Source: Cepaea nemoralis (taxonomy: Eukaryota > Mollusca > Gastropoda > Stylommatophora > Helicidae). Taken from it: a stretch of 64,000 nt of DNA. A program made the position numbers and the translations under genes. The notes under the pieces are model-generated. The model was not told the DNA's origin and ran no database searches. It worked only from the letters and a program-made list of their open reading frames with translations. The stretch spans positions 204,316 to 268,315 of the forward strand of contig JACEFZ010021391.1 in the NCBI GenBank assembly GCA_014155875.1. The letters run 5' to 3'. This document shows positions 12,545-24,948 of this stretch, piece by piece (within the stretch, counting starts at the first letter, position 1; the number at the start of each line of letters is the position of its first letter).

Positions 12545-13620
12545 GTGCCATGCCTATAGCGTAGGCTGTCTTCTTTCGGCATCTCACTCGATCACCAGAG
12601 TCGTGATCAGCTCTGTGGTCTTGTCTCGACTATATCAGATGGGCCAAGCTATCCACGTATTTAATTTTCTGCCCTGCCTTCCACCCTTGTTCGCTCTCCT
12701 TGATTTTGTCAGTTTGTCACCCAAGTTCTCCAGTAATTTCTATCATACAGGGCCAACAGATTTGACTGTCTACGTCTAAGGTCACTAATCAATTACGTTT
12801 TCATTCGTTTCTTTAGGACTGTTTCATTGGTTTGTCTGTCTGTCCATGGTATTCTTTGCATTTTCCATAGACTAACATTGCCACAGCCACACGGTTTTTT
12901 TTAGCCTTGTCGGCTCATTGTCCACCTTCATATCCATACAAAAGTATAGGTTCTAGGTAGCACCCCAACACTACTTTTCCTCGTTGGAACGGACATTCCT
13001 TTTTTTATTGGGCTTATGTCTGTCCTCTTGTCAGGGCGATTCTTGGTCGAACCGCGGCAAGGCATCTGCCAGCTGAGTTTTATGACCTATTCCGAGATAA
13101 TGTGGACCGATTTCACATGTTTGAACCATATTCAATTGCTTGTATATTACTTGTGTATTTTCCTTCTTCCTCTGGCAGACCATAATCTGTGTCTCTCTTA
13201 CATTGAATTCTAACTAGTTGTTCCTTGTATGAACAACCGCACGTACTAAATGCTGCGAGCCTGGTCCATTGTCTGCAATCAATACTGAACCTTCCCATAT
13301 CTAACGATATTGAATTACGTCACCCAGTGAGATTCTTTCATATCGTTTACATCACTGAAAATAATTGCACTGTAAAGGAAAAAGAGCTGGAGACATCACA
13401 CATCCCCTGTCTCACACCCCTCTTAATGGGCTGACAGTGACGTCCGTCATACTCAATCTTATGGGAGCTGTTGGTCCAATACTAATTTTTTTTACAAGTC
13501 TGTCCCATCAATGGTACAGCTACACAAAGCATCTCATTATGGTGACAATCTCTTACTTTATCGAAAGACTTTTGTGTAGTCAATCAAACAAAGATGTAGG
13601 AGGGCGTTGAGTATTTCCTT
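12545..13620 (-). pseudogene. LINE reverse transcriptase relic (same family as 63.2-64.0 kb)
   Basis: Read on the minus strand from 13,610, the segment encodes CLIDYTKVFDKVR (RT motif with catalytic Asp), then RGVRQG..DVSS at about 13,430, then a degraded 'YADD' region at about 13,300. After these come 'EEQL..E..CKRDTDYG' and the C-terminal 'LEPILLYGYEG' segment at about 12,960-12,900. It ends with a 3' part matching 37,900-38,060. Frames change repeatedly. The order and content equal those of the plus-strand copy entering the right edge of the window. Confidence 0.7.
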
Positions 13621-15389
13621 AAATGGTAAATTATAGTCACGAAAGCCGAACATGAGGTGAGATGTAAGTTTTGTTTGACACGGTAAGGTAAACCACAATA
13701 TTCGGGCCAAGAATGTGAAGTTGTACTGTTTATTGCACGGTAAAGACCAAATTCACAACAGCCTTGCAGGTGTCGGCTGATGCAATTCATTGAACGACTA
13801 AATCAGAACCACGATGTACTTGTTTCAATGTGTGGTTAATTAGGGATTGAGGGTCTTCTCTTTTAGTCCCCTGGAGTTTGTCCATATTAATTCAAGGTAT
13901 AACTAATCAAACGGAGGCAAACTACCTATAATAGTTGAAAAGAATGTGTCAATTACATCATATATTAATCCTTAACTGATAATCTATTCGGGAAATTGTG
14001 CATAATTAACGCAAAATTTTCTTTCCTGTATCTCACATGAAGTGATATCTGAAAGTAGCTATTATAAGGTTCCTGCCATCGTCCTGCAAATGTCGATATG
14101 CAAACATGGGTGCCGGGTAGATTGAAGGATAAACACCCACTTTACCCTATTTATTTTCATGCTCTCTTTTGTCCTGCTGCGAGTTGTATGAAATGCCGCT
14201 GAGATAGGTGGGAGGTCATTTACTATGTTTCGTTTGTCTTGTTAATTGTGCTGATTCTTGTTTGATTCTAACGGCTAATTTATTCATGTACTCTCTTCTG
14301 TTTCGACTTTTCGCCTTGTATCCTGTAATTCTCGTTTGAAGGCGCTGCAGCCGTTGATTGATCTTGTTCCATTTTAACTATTTTGACAATTTAATTCTTT
14401 GGTAGTCATACAGACGGTAATTTGTGTATCTCCCGCAAGTGTTTCTGAGTATCCTCAATCGCTTCCTATCTCTTCTAGTTTTTCCATCTTCGTTTCGTAT
14501 GCGACTCATCTAAATTAATGTGATTTTACGTCTGTGTTCTATGACGGTCAGAGTGCCTAACAGCACTGTGAGAGTAAGAAAGCAACAGTCAGATTCCGTT
14601 TGTGTGTGATGTTGCTACTTCTATGTTTTAAGATAGTCGCATTTGATAGTCCTGTTGCTTTGCTTTCCTTTTTCCATACTAAATTATTTTACTGGAAATG
14701 TAAAGAAGGTTAAATTGACCCTTTCGTTTATATCTATGTAATTGAGTTGCCAGGTCTCGTCTTGAATGAGGCACGTTCGGTTCCAGTTTGGTAAGATTTA
14801 TCCAGCGATGCTCGTAACATAATTTGTGTGTTGTAATTTGAAAATGTTCCTGAAAGATGTCTCACTCTCATCTCATCTCATCTCATCGTATCTCATCTCA
14901 TCTCATATCATATCATCTTGTTCATCATTCATTGTGTGCGCAGGTGAGCCAAGGAGTACGTCGTGTTCAGGAGTGAGTACAAGAAATGCTGATGATGGGC
15001 AATTGTTTTCATTAGCGATGAAGAAACGAAAGACATCGATGTTTAGAAGAGAAAACACATAACGCCCCAGGAAAATTATTGCGATAGCTTAGTAAACATG
15101 CCGTGCATATCGCAAGAGTGTGAGAGGAAGCAATACCGCCCAGGCCAGAGTCTGCAAGGTATTTGATGGATGATGATGATCTAGCAAAACATCAACAAAT
15201 ACAAATAAGAGAAATAAACATGTCACAAGTCCATTACATTGGCACGCTTTCCGTCTTGACAGGCGCTAGTTGGTACATTTGCTCAAAAGGCTTAATACCT
15301 ACGACCATCGTGGTGGCAGAATGTGGGCTGATAAGGCCAATACGGGCTGGCACGTTTGTCCACAGTGATGATTGTGAAAACATGGTTAG
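13621..15389. other. no recognised gene; (TCTCA)n tract at 14,860-14,922
   Basis: AT-rich DNA with a pentanucleotide TCATC/TCTCA run. The run ends in TTGTGTGCGCAG, which could act as a splice acceptor for the short frame ending at 15,062, but the pyrimidine tract is simply the repeat. No domain supports an exon. Confidence 0.35.
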
Positions 15390-15790
15390 TTATTTCCACC
15401 ATCACTACATCGCTCACGCTCTGTGTGTATTTTATCTGCAATCACTTTTCCCCTGTGTCTTTATGCCAGTTCTGCTAGTTGCCTCCATGACACACGTTCA
15501 GCGGCGACTTGCTCCCAGTGTGCATCTCTCAATGCCTGTATGCAATCATTCGTGTCCCACGCTACAACATCTTTGTATCGTAGCGCAGAGGCCGTCCCTG
15601 AGATCGCTTCCATCTCGTAATTCACCAAAAAAGATGGCCTTTGGTATTCTACCATCAGCCATCCTCCTACTATGTCCTATCCATCTAAGTCTGATACGAA
15701 GACTGAGCAGGGAAGCACACGTCATCCAACCTGATCACTTTCCAATACTTCAGTATGTCGTGATTGGGTCGTGCCACTTATACCACGTAT
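15390..15790 (-). pseudogene. LINE C-terminal fragment
   Basis: The minus strand reads 'LRYKDVVAWDTN', then 'ALRDAHWEQVAAERVSWRQL', the characteristic end of many LINE polyproteins (RYKD..K.D....I....WE..A.DR..WR). Upstream residues that would form the 'W.GH+.RM' motif are broken by stops. The 226-residue plus-strand frame at 15,163-15,843 is antisense to this and is not a gene. Confidence 0.65.
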
Positions 15791-15839
15791 TCTTCGCAGA
15801 AGGTTTCCACTCAGGCACTGAAACCGTTGCTGCAGCGAT

Positions 15840-17655
15840 TTGATCTTGAGGACGCATACAACAGAGTACCACTGGATTTTTTAATGTTTCAGCTTCTTGA
15901 ACTAAAACGTAAGTCCATTCCTCCTTAGTTGGATCGCTGCAGCTCTCTTCCAACGGAAAGTAGTTTTTAGATGTGGCAGTTGGACTTCGGAAACCAACAA
16001 CAATATATCCTGGCCTACCACAGTGATCACCATTATCTCCGGTACTGTTCAAACGCCTACACAGTGAGAATCACCAGTGAGCAGATCACTGGACCTGGCA
16101 GGACATTGTCATATGCCGATGATGTTTTAGTGTATCGTCAGGGTAAGGATAGAGAGGAGGTTGCTGTGGAACTACAAACCGAACTCAATCGCATAAGTAC
16201 TTGGTGTGATGAAGCTGGGGCAATGGTCAACCCAACTAGGCAACAGTGACCTGGTTCTCGTTGAATAATCATATTGTCAACAATCCAACACCAACTGAAT
16301 GCTGTGTTCAGAGACGGTGGAAAGAACGCAGGCAATGAATTACCTGGGGATACGGTTTGATCGAAGCCTTGCTTATAATGTGCAACATAGACCAGGTGAT
16401 AACAAAGGCCAAGCGGGGTTTGGCAGCGATGCGGGTGATGGCGGCAGTAAACTGTGAGCAGCGCCATCTATGTCTTCTGTACGAAGGGCGGGTCATGTCT
16501 GTTTTGGAGTATGCAATGGCAATCTGACTGTCAGCCAATAAGCAGATAGAAAGGATGGAAAGGATACAGAATGAAGCTATGCGCATTATTCTTGGATGTA
16601 CAAGAGATACAGCATGCAGGGCGATGCGCTACCTTCTTGATTTTCCAACCATTGAAGAGAGAATGCAAGTTTGCAGGGCACGTGCCTACCTCAGAATTAA
16701 CGCAAACACACAGCATCCACTGCATAGTGAAATTAGGAAGGTGAAGGGCAGCAGGTTAAAAAGAGGACGGTCGTGGATGGGTCAAGCCGAGGACATTCTT
16801 CAACAGGTGTGTTCACTTGAGGACTTAGAACCTGGCGAGGAGTGGGTGCAAGTGCCAACAGACTTCTGCACATCCTTTTCAGTTTGCATCCAACTAGATA
16901 GAAAATGCAGACAAGAAAATCCGGCTGCTGTTGAGGCTGAAGTACAAGCGTTGATTTTCGAGAATTCGCTAGACAGTGACGCGGTCATCTACACAGATGG
17001 GTCGGTCGTCCGACATGTGAGAAGCTCATGGCCTTTACAGCTCGGGCCGGAGGGAGAATTGTGAAGGAGGACTCTGGTGCTTTCACTGAAACCACAAGTA
17101 GCCTGACCATGGAAGTCATGGCAGTAAGTAAAGCAATAACATGGCTCGAGACACAGACATTCACTAGGGCTTGTTTCCTTAGCGACTCAATGAACATGAT
17201 CAAGAGGATAGAGGAGGGGTCGATTCGAAGAGAATGGTTGCTGCCTCTGAAGCGGTCTCGGCTGCAAAGATTAGTTTCATCTTCGTGCCAGGGCATGCGG
17301 GAGTACAAGGAAATGAGCGGGCTGACAAGCTCGCAGGTGAGGCTACTGTTTGAGGGCGGACGCGCCATGGACCAGGCTGACATTCTGAATGCTCTACGAG
17401 AAGTGAGACTTTTGCAAGAACCAAGTGATGACTGTGAATCTACAACAATGGCCAGACTGCGAGAGCAGCAAATTAAAAGAGGGGTGGCCAACAAGAACAC
17501 TACGCAGGAAGCCAAAGAAGATTGATAAACCAACACAGAACTGGCGTCGTTAGCCGCTACACGCTGCGGGATTTGCTGAGGAGGGGATCCGAGCACTTAT
17601 GGACTGAATGGTCCGATGTGCAACGAGGATGATCTGTCGACTAACTAACTAACAT
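15840..17655 (+). pseudogene. LINE with RT and RNase H domains, decayed
   Basis: In order: DLEDAYNRVPLDFLMFQLLE (RT palm) at 15,843; LSYADDVLVYRQ (RT catalytic YADD) at about 16,107; an RT thumb region ERIQNEAMRIILGCTRDT from 16,555; and RNase H with YTDGSVV (16,990), MEVMAVSKA (17,110) and LSDSMNM (17,180). A frame-shifted VPGHAGVQGNERADKLAG follows at about 17,283. All RNase H acidic residues are still visible. At least four frameshifts or stops inactivate it. The 3' end is a short (CTAA)n tail at about 17,638-17,653. A truncated copy of the same family is at 45,085-45,765. RNase H after RT is known in the I, R1 and related LINE clades; the exact clade is not assigned. Confidence 0.8.
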
Positions 17656-17846
17656 TCTTCGCAGAAACCGCATATGAAAGCTGTTTAAACGTTTCTCTTG
17701 GTGTGAGTAAGTTGTCCAGGTTTCACTTAATAAAGAAGAGTACTAAGGACACAGGCTTGGTAGACGAGGACTTTTGTTTTTGCAGTCTCTCCATAGCACA
17801 AGCCTGGGCTAAAATATAGAGACCATGTGTTGCCCATGCAGCATGA
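17656..17846 (+). repeat. left half of the repeat interrupted by the LTR element
   Basis: Positions 17,785-17,846 match 1,108-1,170 (CTCTCCATAGCACAA, then CCATGTGTTGCCCATGCAGC). The right half continues at 24,490. Confidence 0.6.
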
Positions 17847-17851
17847 TCCCT

Positions 17852-18400
17852 TGTCAAGGTCTCACTTAAGGAGATAAGGGACGTAATAGAGATAGAGAAG
17901 GAACATAGAAACAGGGGATGAATAGGGGAGAGAATAGAAGAGACTCGAACATTCGAGATAGACGAGTCAAAGGTCAAACTACGCAGTACGCCCAGCCACA
18001 ACCCGGCAGAAGCGTGAAGGGTGAAACCCCACGAAACGCACGAAGGGGCAAGCACACCGTGTCCAAACTCAGGAGAGTAGAGAAGGCAGACGGCCACTGG
18101 ACATTGACGGAAGAGGGTGTAGCTTCTAGAGGGAGACACATGGACAGACTTACTTAGATCCTTAAGATATTAGCGATAGACATAGTTGAGATGTTGTGTA
18201 TAGATATTTGAATGCTTTGTATAATGAATTTGTATGTAATAGTGATAACCATTGTGCGAGAAGATTATTTCGCCAGATGACAGATATTGTAATAAAGTAT
18301 AACGACGATAATCGAACTTAGAGTTCTGTCTTATCTGTGCTCGCACTATTCTACCTGTCTGAACCCAAGTTTCTCTATCTCTATTTATGACACGTTGACA
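17852..18400 (+). repeat. 5' LTR
   Basis: 549 bp, TG...CA ends. It includes an ATATTGTAATAAAGTATAAC segment (18,285-18,304) with an AATAAA polyadenylation signal. A 10-bp stretch near 17,958-17,975 is present here but absent from the 3' LTR. Confidence 0.9.
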
Positions 18401-18983
18401 GGTAAAATACTTGGGGGATCCTGTCCGTTTTGGCAGTCCCAAGACAGTGTCAAATAACAATTAGAAAAAATACATTGACGGTCCTTGGCCTAGCCAAGTA
18501 AAAACTAAAATTATACACGACATCAACAAAGTCTAGACACTATACAGTAAATACTGTTCTGTTGAACTGTGCTATCCACTCCTCTCTCAAAATAGAAATT
18601 CATAATGCTAACTCTCACCATAAACATGACATTGACGTGACGTGACAAAATACTAATGTTTTTCTCTCTAATAACAGGTTGTTCCATGATGCATTTTGTA
18701 TGATGTAAATTGTCCACCAACAGAAGCAGAAACATCCAGTGAATCAAACAGCGGTAGTACGGAGGAAGCATCATTTAAATCAGCTAAGTCCCAAAGATTT
18801 ACTATAAATTGTATCTCTAAACGATACTCATTTGTTTTTCACATGTAAATTTTGTTTGCTATTGATATATATTTGTATTATAGGTATAAGTAAAATATTA
18901 AGTTACGTAACCAAATGTTGTATAACATAAATTTTTCAAAGGGAATTAATCTCCCAGAAATAATTATTTTCAAAATCAAGAAA

Positions 18984-19667
18984 ATGTCAACACTAGAAAA
19001 ATGCATTGAGCTATGGCTAAAGCTAGGTTATACAGCAGACGGATTAGCGGAATGGAGTCAGAAAACACATGCAGAAAATCTAGTGAGAGAAGAAAAAGAA
19101 CACGAAAGACAGGAAAGAGCGGCAGAACGAGAACAGAAGAAATTAGAAATGACAAAAGCCGCGGCCAACAAAACAGCAGAGCTCGGCGCGGCCAACAAAA
19201 AAGCAGAGCTCGACGCAGCCAACAAAAAAGCAGAGCTCGACGCGGCCAACAAGAAACTAGAAATCGAGGTGGCTATTAAACAGAAAGACATTGAGTCACA
19301 AACGCAAATGAAGGTAAAACAACTCGAAATAGATTCAAACATAGAAATTTCAATGAATAAATTAAAAAGTAAAGAGGAAGAACAGAAGTATAACAAGTTT
19401 AAGGGGATCGTCAAACCATTCTGTTCTGGCGATTCAATTAGCGCTTGGTCAGAAAATTTTGAATGTATCATGAGATATCACGAGATTCCAAAACAGAATT
19501 GGGCAATGATCTATATGAGAAATTTGGCTCTAGAGCCATTGAAGGTAATTGAAACCATCCCTCAAGAGTTAAGGAAAGACTACGATTACATTAAACGTAG
19601 AATAATGCAACATTTTTCCTTAGATGCCGCAGGGATACCAACTACAGTTTGCCAAACTTTGTCCTAA
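18984..19667 (+). pseudogene. gag-like protein, N-terminal part (frameshifted)
   Basis: ATG 18,984 is preferred over the in-frame ATG at 18,915 because the protein then starts with a family-like helix (MSTLEKCIELWLKLGY). The first 130 residues are a charged coiled coil with three near-identical Ala-Asn-Lys-Lys-Ala-Glu-Leu-Asp-type repeats at about residues 58-82. A capsid-like helical region follows (FSGDSISAWSENFECIM-type, then a RRIMQHF stretch). The frame runs out at 19,667, but the capsid continues in the next frame from about 19,627. Because the break is inside the capsid region, it is better explained by a mutation than by programmed frameshifting. Confidence 0.75.
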
Positions 19668-20688
19668 AGCCAATCAAACCTTCATAGATTATGTTTCAAT
19701 GGTACAGGACGTATTCAATAAGTGGATCAGTTCAGCTAAAGTCGACAACAGCTTCGACAAACTTAGGGACCTAATGATCATAAACAAAATCGTAACATCC
19801 TTGCCAACATCATTTTCAAAATTCCTACAGCAGAGCGATTGTCAGACAATCCAAGATATTGAAAACAAGGGGTCTGCATTTTTTACAGCAAATCGCGATA
19901 TCTTCTTGTTAAACAATAGTCAAAATGAGGTATCAGCTGCTATGAGTGTAAATAAATTTAAACCATCTGAAAACAAGTACAAACCAAAGCCAAAGTACTC
20001 ACCATGCAAGTACTGCAAACTGTCACATGAACAATACGCAATGTGCGACAAATCACCAAACTATAGTCACCATTTAAAAATGATGGTAGAAAAGCAAAAA
20101 GCCAAACGAACTGAGTTTAGAAGAGCAGTTAAATGTTCCTATTTTTGCAGGGCGTTCGGACATTTTAGTGGACAATGTGAAGGTCGTAGGATGATAAAAC
20201 AAGCAAATGCTGTGTTAGTTGACACCTCAAGTGAGGATGAGAATGAAAGTGGAAATGAAAGTGACCATGAAGTAGTCAATGCCTTAGAAGTTATTGACAT
20301 CTTTGATTATGATGGATGCAATACATGCAAGAAGTTTCAGTTAGATACAGCCCTTGAATGCGGCCACACTATACCCATATCAAATGAAATGGCCAATGCC
20401 GCGTTATCATCTAAGGGCAAACTTCAGTTTTACAAAGGTTTTGTTAACAACCAACCCTGTAAAATAATGCATGATAGTGGTTCGACCCTTATTGGGGTCA
20501 GAGAAACGTTTGTGAAAGACAGTGACTATATAGGAGACGTTGTGACATGTCGTACATTTGCAGGGAATATCGAAATATACCCTCTGGCAATGACTGAAAT
20601 TCATACACCATTCATGTCAGGACGCGTATTATGCGCAGTTTTACACGATCCCTGCGCAGACGTAATTGTAGGGTTCTTCCCAATGTAA
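19624..20688 (+). pseudogene. gag C-terminus plus aspartic protease
   Basis: The frame continues the capsid (CPKANQTFIDYVSMVQDVF) and then has two Cys/His clusters: CKYCKLSHEQYAMC and CSYFCRAFGHFSGQC, the second spaced C-x3-C-x4-H-x4-C. These are nucleic-acid-binding knuckles. An acidic linker follows, then the protease, with DSGSTLIGVR carrying the catalytic Asp-Ser-Gly and a C-terminal VIVGFFP that takes the place of the usual hydrophobic-Gly motif. The stop at 20,688 is followed in another frame by NVKKCSEKDIRKWEKKY, so a second frameshift separates protease from the rest of pol. The protein would process Gag-Pol in virus-like particles. Confidence 0.8.
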
Positions 20689-21590
20689 AAAAGTGTTCAG
20701 AAAAAGACATCAGAAAATGGGAAAAGAAATATTGCAAAAAGAAACCAGTCAATAATCCCACGACACCTGAAGGGAATTTCAATCCCCAGAATGACAAAAT
20801 TCTAGGGGAGACCATCAGTGACAAACCTCCAGAAGAAACAAGCGAGGTTCAATATACATGTGCCACTCAAAAATTGCAAACCATGAACGAGATTACATTG
20901 ACAAAGAAAACCGTCACGTGTTTACACGATGACCTAATAAACCTTCAACAGACTGTGCTATCAGCTCACAAAATATTCACCCTGCAAATGAACGAAATTA
21001 TAAGTGCCAAAAAGGAAAAGTGCAAACAAAATTTCCAAGGGACACTACCAGTGACAAAGCTAGACTAAAAACAGATAGTGTCTCATTACACGTGTTCCAC
21101 CCAAATTTGTCATCTCGCAATGACAAATAAAAGACTGACCAATACGACAAACAAATCTACAGAACTTTTCACCTGTACCAAACTAACATCACAAAATAAC
21201 AACCATGCATACAAACAGCATGCAAATAAAACAACGCAAACAATTTACTTAACACAGGAACCACATACCCCACTCCCACATATCAACAAACCAGTTTATC
21301 GCATCGACAGCAACAAAAACATCTTTTCAACACGCAACAGCAGTGAAACAACTGATAAGATCAACACAGAGTTACCACCCACCAATGATACTGACAGTGA
21401 CAACAACACTTCCTCTAACAGACACGACACAACAGATAAATCTAAACACCCGAAATCACCAGAGTCGATATGGCACTGGTGTAAACTATTCGCAATATTG
21501 CTTTTGTTAACAAGACTAACAACAGCACTGCTTATACTTCAAAAGTTTTCCGTAACTGCAATCCTTTGTGCAAATGAACTTTCATGATAA
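20689..21590 (+). pseudogene. pol spacer region, no conserved domain
   Basis: Two overlapping open frames (to 21,068 and 21,078-21,587) are rich in Lys, Thr, Asn and Ser. The first continues directly from the protease. The second ends in a hydrophobic stretch near 21,480-21,570. I see no RT motif, where a Ty3/gypsy element should have the RT N-terminus. Confidence 0.5.
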
Positions 21591-21880
21591 TTATAACCTT
21601 GCCTATGAATCAGGTCAACATTATTTCATACTGAAATTGCAAATACCAACATGATGTATTATGTATTATTATTGGTGTAAAATTATCAATTTATTCTTAA
21701 CACATTTCTATGAAAAAGTCACACCTACGTTGACAAGTTCTATTAGTTGTATCCTATATTTAATTAGAACATTTGGTAGTAATTGCATTTGTAAGAGTAT
21801 CAGTTTAGAAGATGCAATTTGTAAATTGAAAACCATGTTTATAAATCCACCCTATCATTCTACTTCCTGATATACATTCC

Positions 21881-22264
21881 CAGTTTATCTTGAAAACAGA
21901 TGCCAGTACTATCGCCATAACCGGATGTCTCATGCAGAATCATGACGGAGTAGATCATCCTATCGTTTATGTCAGTCGGAAATTAAAACCAGCGAAAATT
22001 AAATACTCAACAGCAGAACTGGAAGGACTAAGTCTGATCTACTGTGTGCTGAAACTACAGAAATACCTTAGAAGCACCCACTTCATAATCCAGACGGATA
22101 ACTCGTCGCTGCTGGTGATAAAAGACGGTAAGCCCAAGAATAACAGAATCGACCGCTGGGCACTGATTCTCCAAGATTTTAGTTACGAGATCCAACACAT
22201 TAAGGGCTCCAAAAATCTGATTCCAGACTTGTTAACAAGACTACCAGACACACCAGCCGAGTAA
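21881..22264 (+). pseudogene. retroelement RNase H domain
   Basis: Reading QFILKTDAST, VYVSRKLKPA, YSTAELEGLSLIYCVLKLQK, IQTDNSSL, RWALILQDFSYEIQHIKG and NLIPDLLTRLP, this is the classic tethered RNase H of Ty3/gypsy pol. The Asp (TDAS), Glu (AELEG), Asp (TDNS) and C-terminal Asp (PDLL) positions are conserved. The RT palm (YxDD) that should sit just upstream is absent, so a deletion joins the spacer to RNase H at about 21.6-21.88 kb. Confidence 0.85.
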
Positions 22265-23932
22265 CACAACAACCAGTACGCCATACTAAAAACTGTGATA
22301 CGATTTTATAAGGTCGCCTATCAAACAGCACATTTCCACACCTATCAGACGACTGTAACCAATCGCCTACAGCAGATACTCCATGATTAGAAGTTAACCA
22401 CATTGTGAAATGAACGAACTTCGAAAGAACGAATCATTCAGTACTAGAGACAACCACCAGTCATTTATAACCAACAAACACGTGTGCCTTTGCCAACTGT
22501 CACTGACTATAAAATCAGGTCACCAACGACCATATTATATCGTTCAGATACATGAAAAAAAGGCATCGGACATTTTTCCATCTACACGTCATCATGAACA
22601 GAACATTTATGAAACAACCATCACACCAACGTCGACAGGACCACCTACACTCTTCATCAGGAACTACACCACCAGGATCATCGAGTTACTTAGTTAGTTA
22701 GTTAATTAATTAGTTAAGTGTTTAAAATATTTCTTTATTACTTGTTCAAAATTTAATTTACAAATATTTCCATTTTCCTGTAAATTTTTCTTTCACAGGT
22801 ATATAAGAATATTTTGATAAAACACGTTGACAGGTGATTCAACGTAACTTATATTAACTAGTAAATATTCTTCTAAAAATGTTAATTTTTGCAACCATTC
22901 TGAATTAAATTGTAAACTATCCTATTATTATCGGTACACTAGTACCAAGTATTCACGTTAAATTTTTCTATTACCGCCAAATTTTCCTAAGGGCGACAAA
23001 CTTTACCTTAACCTCATTTGTAATTTTTAAACACATAAAATTGTGGAATGAGAGATGTGTAAATGAGAGAGTGAATGTAATAAATGAAGGAATGATGTAC
23101 ATTGCGTGCAAATCGTACGCGCCACTGTTAAATTATAATTTGTGCGCGTCTGATGTAAAATGTAACATTTGTCACAAAATTTTTATACGTGTTTAGATAG
23201 ATTACAAGGGAATTAATAGAATCAATCTAAGAATCACTGCTCGAAAGTCCAAGTCATGAATTACACATATCAGGTGAATCATGACAAGGGAAATTCTAGC
23301 TCGTGACACTTAGAGAAATCCTAACACCATAAACAGCAACAACACACAGGTATCTCATACACTAAAGACATCAGTTCAAATACACATTTTCAACACTCAA
23401 GAAAAACAGTTAATGCACATACACTTTTATAGAACACCAAAAGGGAGATTAGCAGACACTAACAGTATAACAGGGACATAAGCAATTAGTGGATGAAAAC
23501 AAAGTATTTGTATATTATACACTACCAACATACAAAAGTAAAAAAGTGTATACATGTACATATTAAAGGGCATTGGCTTGCATATATTCTTAAAAGGGCC
23601 AAGGCAATCTGCCTTGATGAGACTCTGTAATAGGAGGCCATTGTCCATGACATCATGTTTGGATGTCTGAGAAGGGCGCATTTGGGGAACGCAAGTTCAC
23701 AATCTTAGTCGTCAGGTAACTTCAGTCTGGATAGCCTTAATTTAAGAATAGAAGGAGAATTAGACTCTTGAGCAACCACTCGAGATAGCAGTACTCAACG
23801 TACATTAGTTGCTAGTGCGGCAATACATATAACAGAGTTACCATCTACTAGATTACTACCCTGAACCATATACTTATTCCCGTGATCCCTGGACAGAATT
23901 AGTTCCAACTAATTAAGAAATACCAAACCCAT
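22265..23932. other. LTR element 3' interior, no integrase found
   Basis: The frame at 22,410-22,697 has no HHCC or DDE integrase motif. The remaining 1.2 kb is AT-rich and non-coding. An integrase would normally occupy this position. Confidence 0.5.
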
Positions 23933-23949
23933 AGGAGGGGGATGGTGGA
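23933..23949 (+). promoter_or_regulatory. polypurine tract of the LTR element
   Basis: AGGAGGGGGATGGTGGA lies 3 bases before the 3' LTR. It has the composition and position expected for the plus-strand primer. Confidence 0.65.
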
Positions 23950-23952
23950 CCA

Positions 23953-24489
23953 TGTCAAGGTCTCACTTAAGTAGATAAGGGACGTAATATAGATAGAGAA
24001 GGAACATAGAAACAGGGGATGAATAGGGGAGAGAATAGAAGAGACTCGAACATTCGAGACAGACGTCAAACTACGCAGTACGCCCAGCCACAACCCGGCA
24101 GAAGCGTGAAGGGTGAAACCCCACGAGACGCACGAAGGGGCAAGCACACCGTGTCCAACTCAGGAGAGTAGAGAGGGCAGACGGCCACTGGACATTGACG
24201 GAAGAGGGTGTAGCTTCTAGAGGGAGACACATGGACAGACTTACTTAGATCCTAAGATATTAGCGATAGACATAGTTGAGATGTTGTGTATAGATATTTG
24301 AATGCTTTGTATAATGAATTTGTATGTAATGTGATAACCATTGTGCGAGAAGATTATTTCGCCAGATGACAGATATTGTAATAAAGTATAACGACGATAA
24401 TCGAACTTAGAGTTCTGTCGTATCTGTGCTCGCACTATTCTACCTGTCTGAACCCAAGTTTCTCTATGCCTATTTATGACACGCTGATA
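23953..24489 (+). repeat. 3' LTR
   Basis: 537 bp, aligned over its full length with the 5' LTR. The terminal CA has become TA. Followed by TCCCT. Confidence 0.9.
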
Positions 24490-24576
24490 TCCCTCTCTCA
24501 GTCTGCATAGTTCACTCCAGAGGAAAGGTAACACCTATACATCTGGAACAAGACAAGCTGCAGAATATTTATAATA

Positions 24577-24713
24577 TTCATTTATTCAGTAGCATATCCT
24601 TTGCAGAACCTCGCTCCCATAACAACCTTCAGGAAAACTTCTCGATAATAAGCAAGATGTCCCGCGTCTGAAACACCCATCTGGAGATCATCCGCCACAT
24701 CCTGCCATAATAT
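24577..24713 (-). mobile_element. 3' end of the LINE seen in full at 49.3-51.8 kb
   Basis: Nearly identical to 49,275-49,395 (TTTGCAGAACCTCGCTCCCA, TCTGGAGATCATCCGCCACA). It carries the last codons of the RT polyprotein plus an ATTC-type tail. A 5'-truncated insertion. Confidence 0.8.
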
Positions 24714-24789
24714 ACCAATACAATACATAATATAATATACCAATACAAATTGTTTGAAACATACGCCTCTCTGTTTGCCTCTTGCTCTC

Positions 24790-24797
24790 CCTCTGTC

Positions 24798-24884
<87 letters not shown>

Positions 24885-24948
24885 GCCCGTCCGTCCGTCC
24901 GTCCGTCCGTCCGTCCGTCCGTCCGTCCGTCTGTCTGTCTGTCTGTCT
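24790..24948. repeat. (TGTC)n/(CCGT)n tetranucleotide array
   Basis: TCTG/TCTA units change to CCGT units at about 24,885-24,930 and back. Overlapping Ser/Cys/Leu/Val frames are repeat translations. Confidence 0.95.

Larger units (their letters stand above)
17847..24494 (+). mobile_element. Ty3/gypsy-type LTR retrotransposon, internally deleted
   Basis: Two direct LTRs (17,852-18,400 and 23,953-24,489) begin TGTCAAGG and end TTGACA/CTGATA. They are bordered outside by the perfect 5-bp duplication TCCCT (17,847-17,851 and 24,490-24,494). Inside, in order, are a gag-like ORF, a zinc-knuckle region, an aspartic protease and a retroviral-type RNase H. The RT fingers/palm and the integrase are missing. 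A polypurine stretch precedes the 3' LTR. The uninterrupted relative of the target sits at 1.1 kb. By eye the LTRs differ at about ten substitutions and a few small indels, so insertion is fairly recent. Pol loss may have preceded insertion, with mobilisation in trans, but that is inference. Confidence 0.9.

Noticed and set aside
14944..15062. Terminal exon after TTGTGTGCGCAG
   Set aside because: The polypyrimidine tract is a TCTCA repeat and the 38-residue peptide has no recognisable features.
15163..15843. 226-codon plus-strand open frame
   Set aside because: It is antisense to a LINE C-terminal block on the minus strand, which explains the sequence better.
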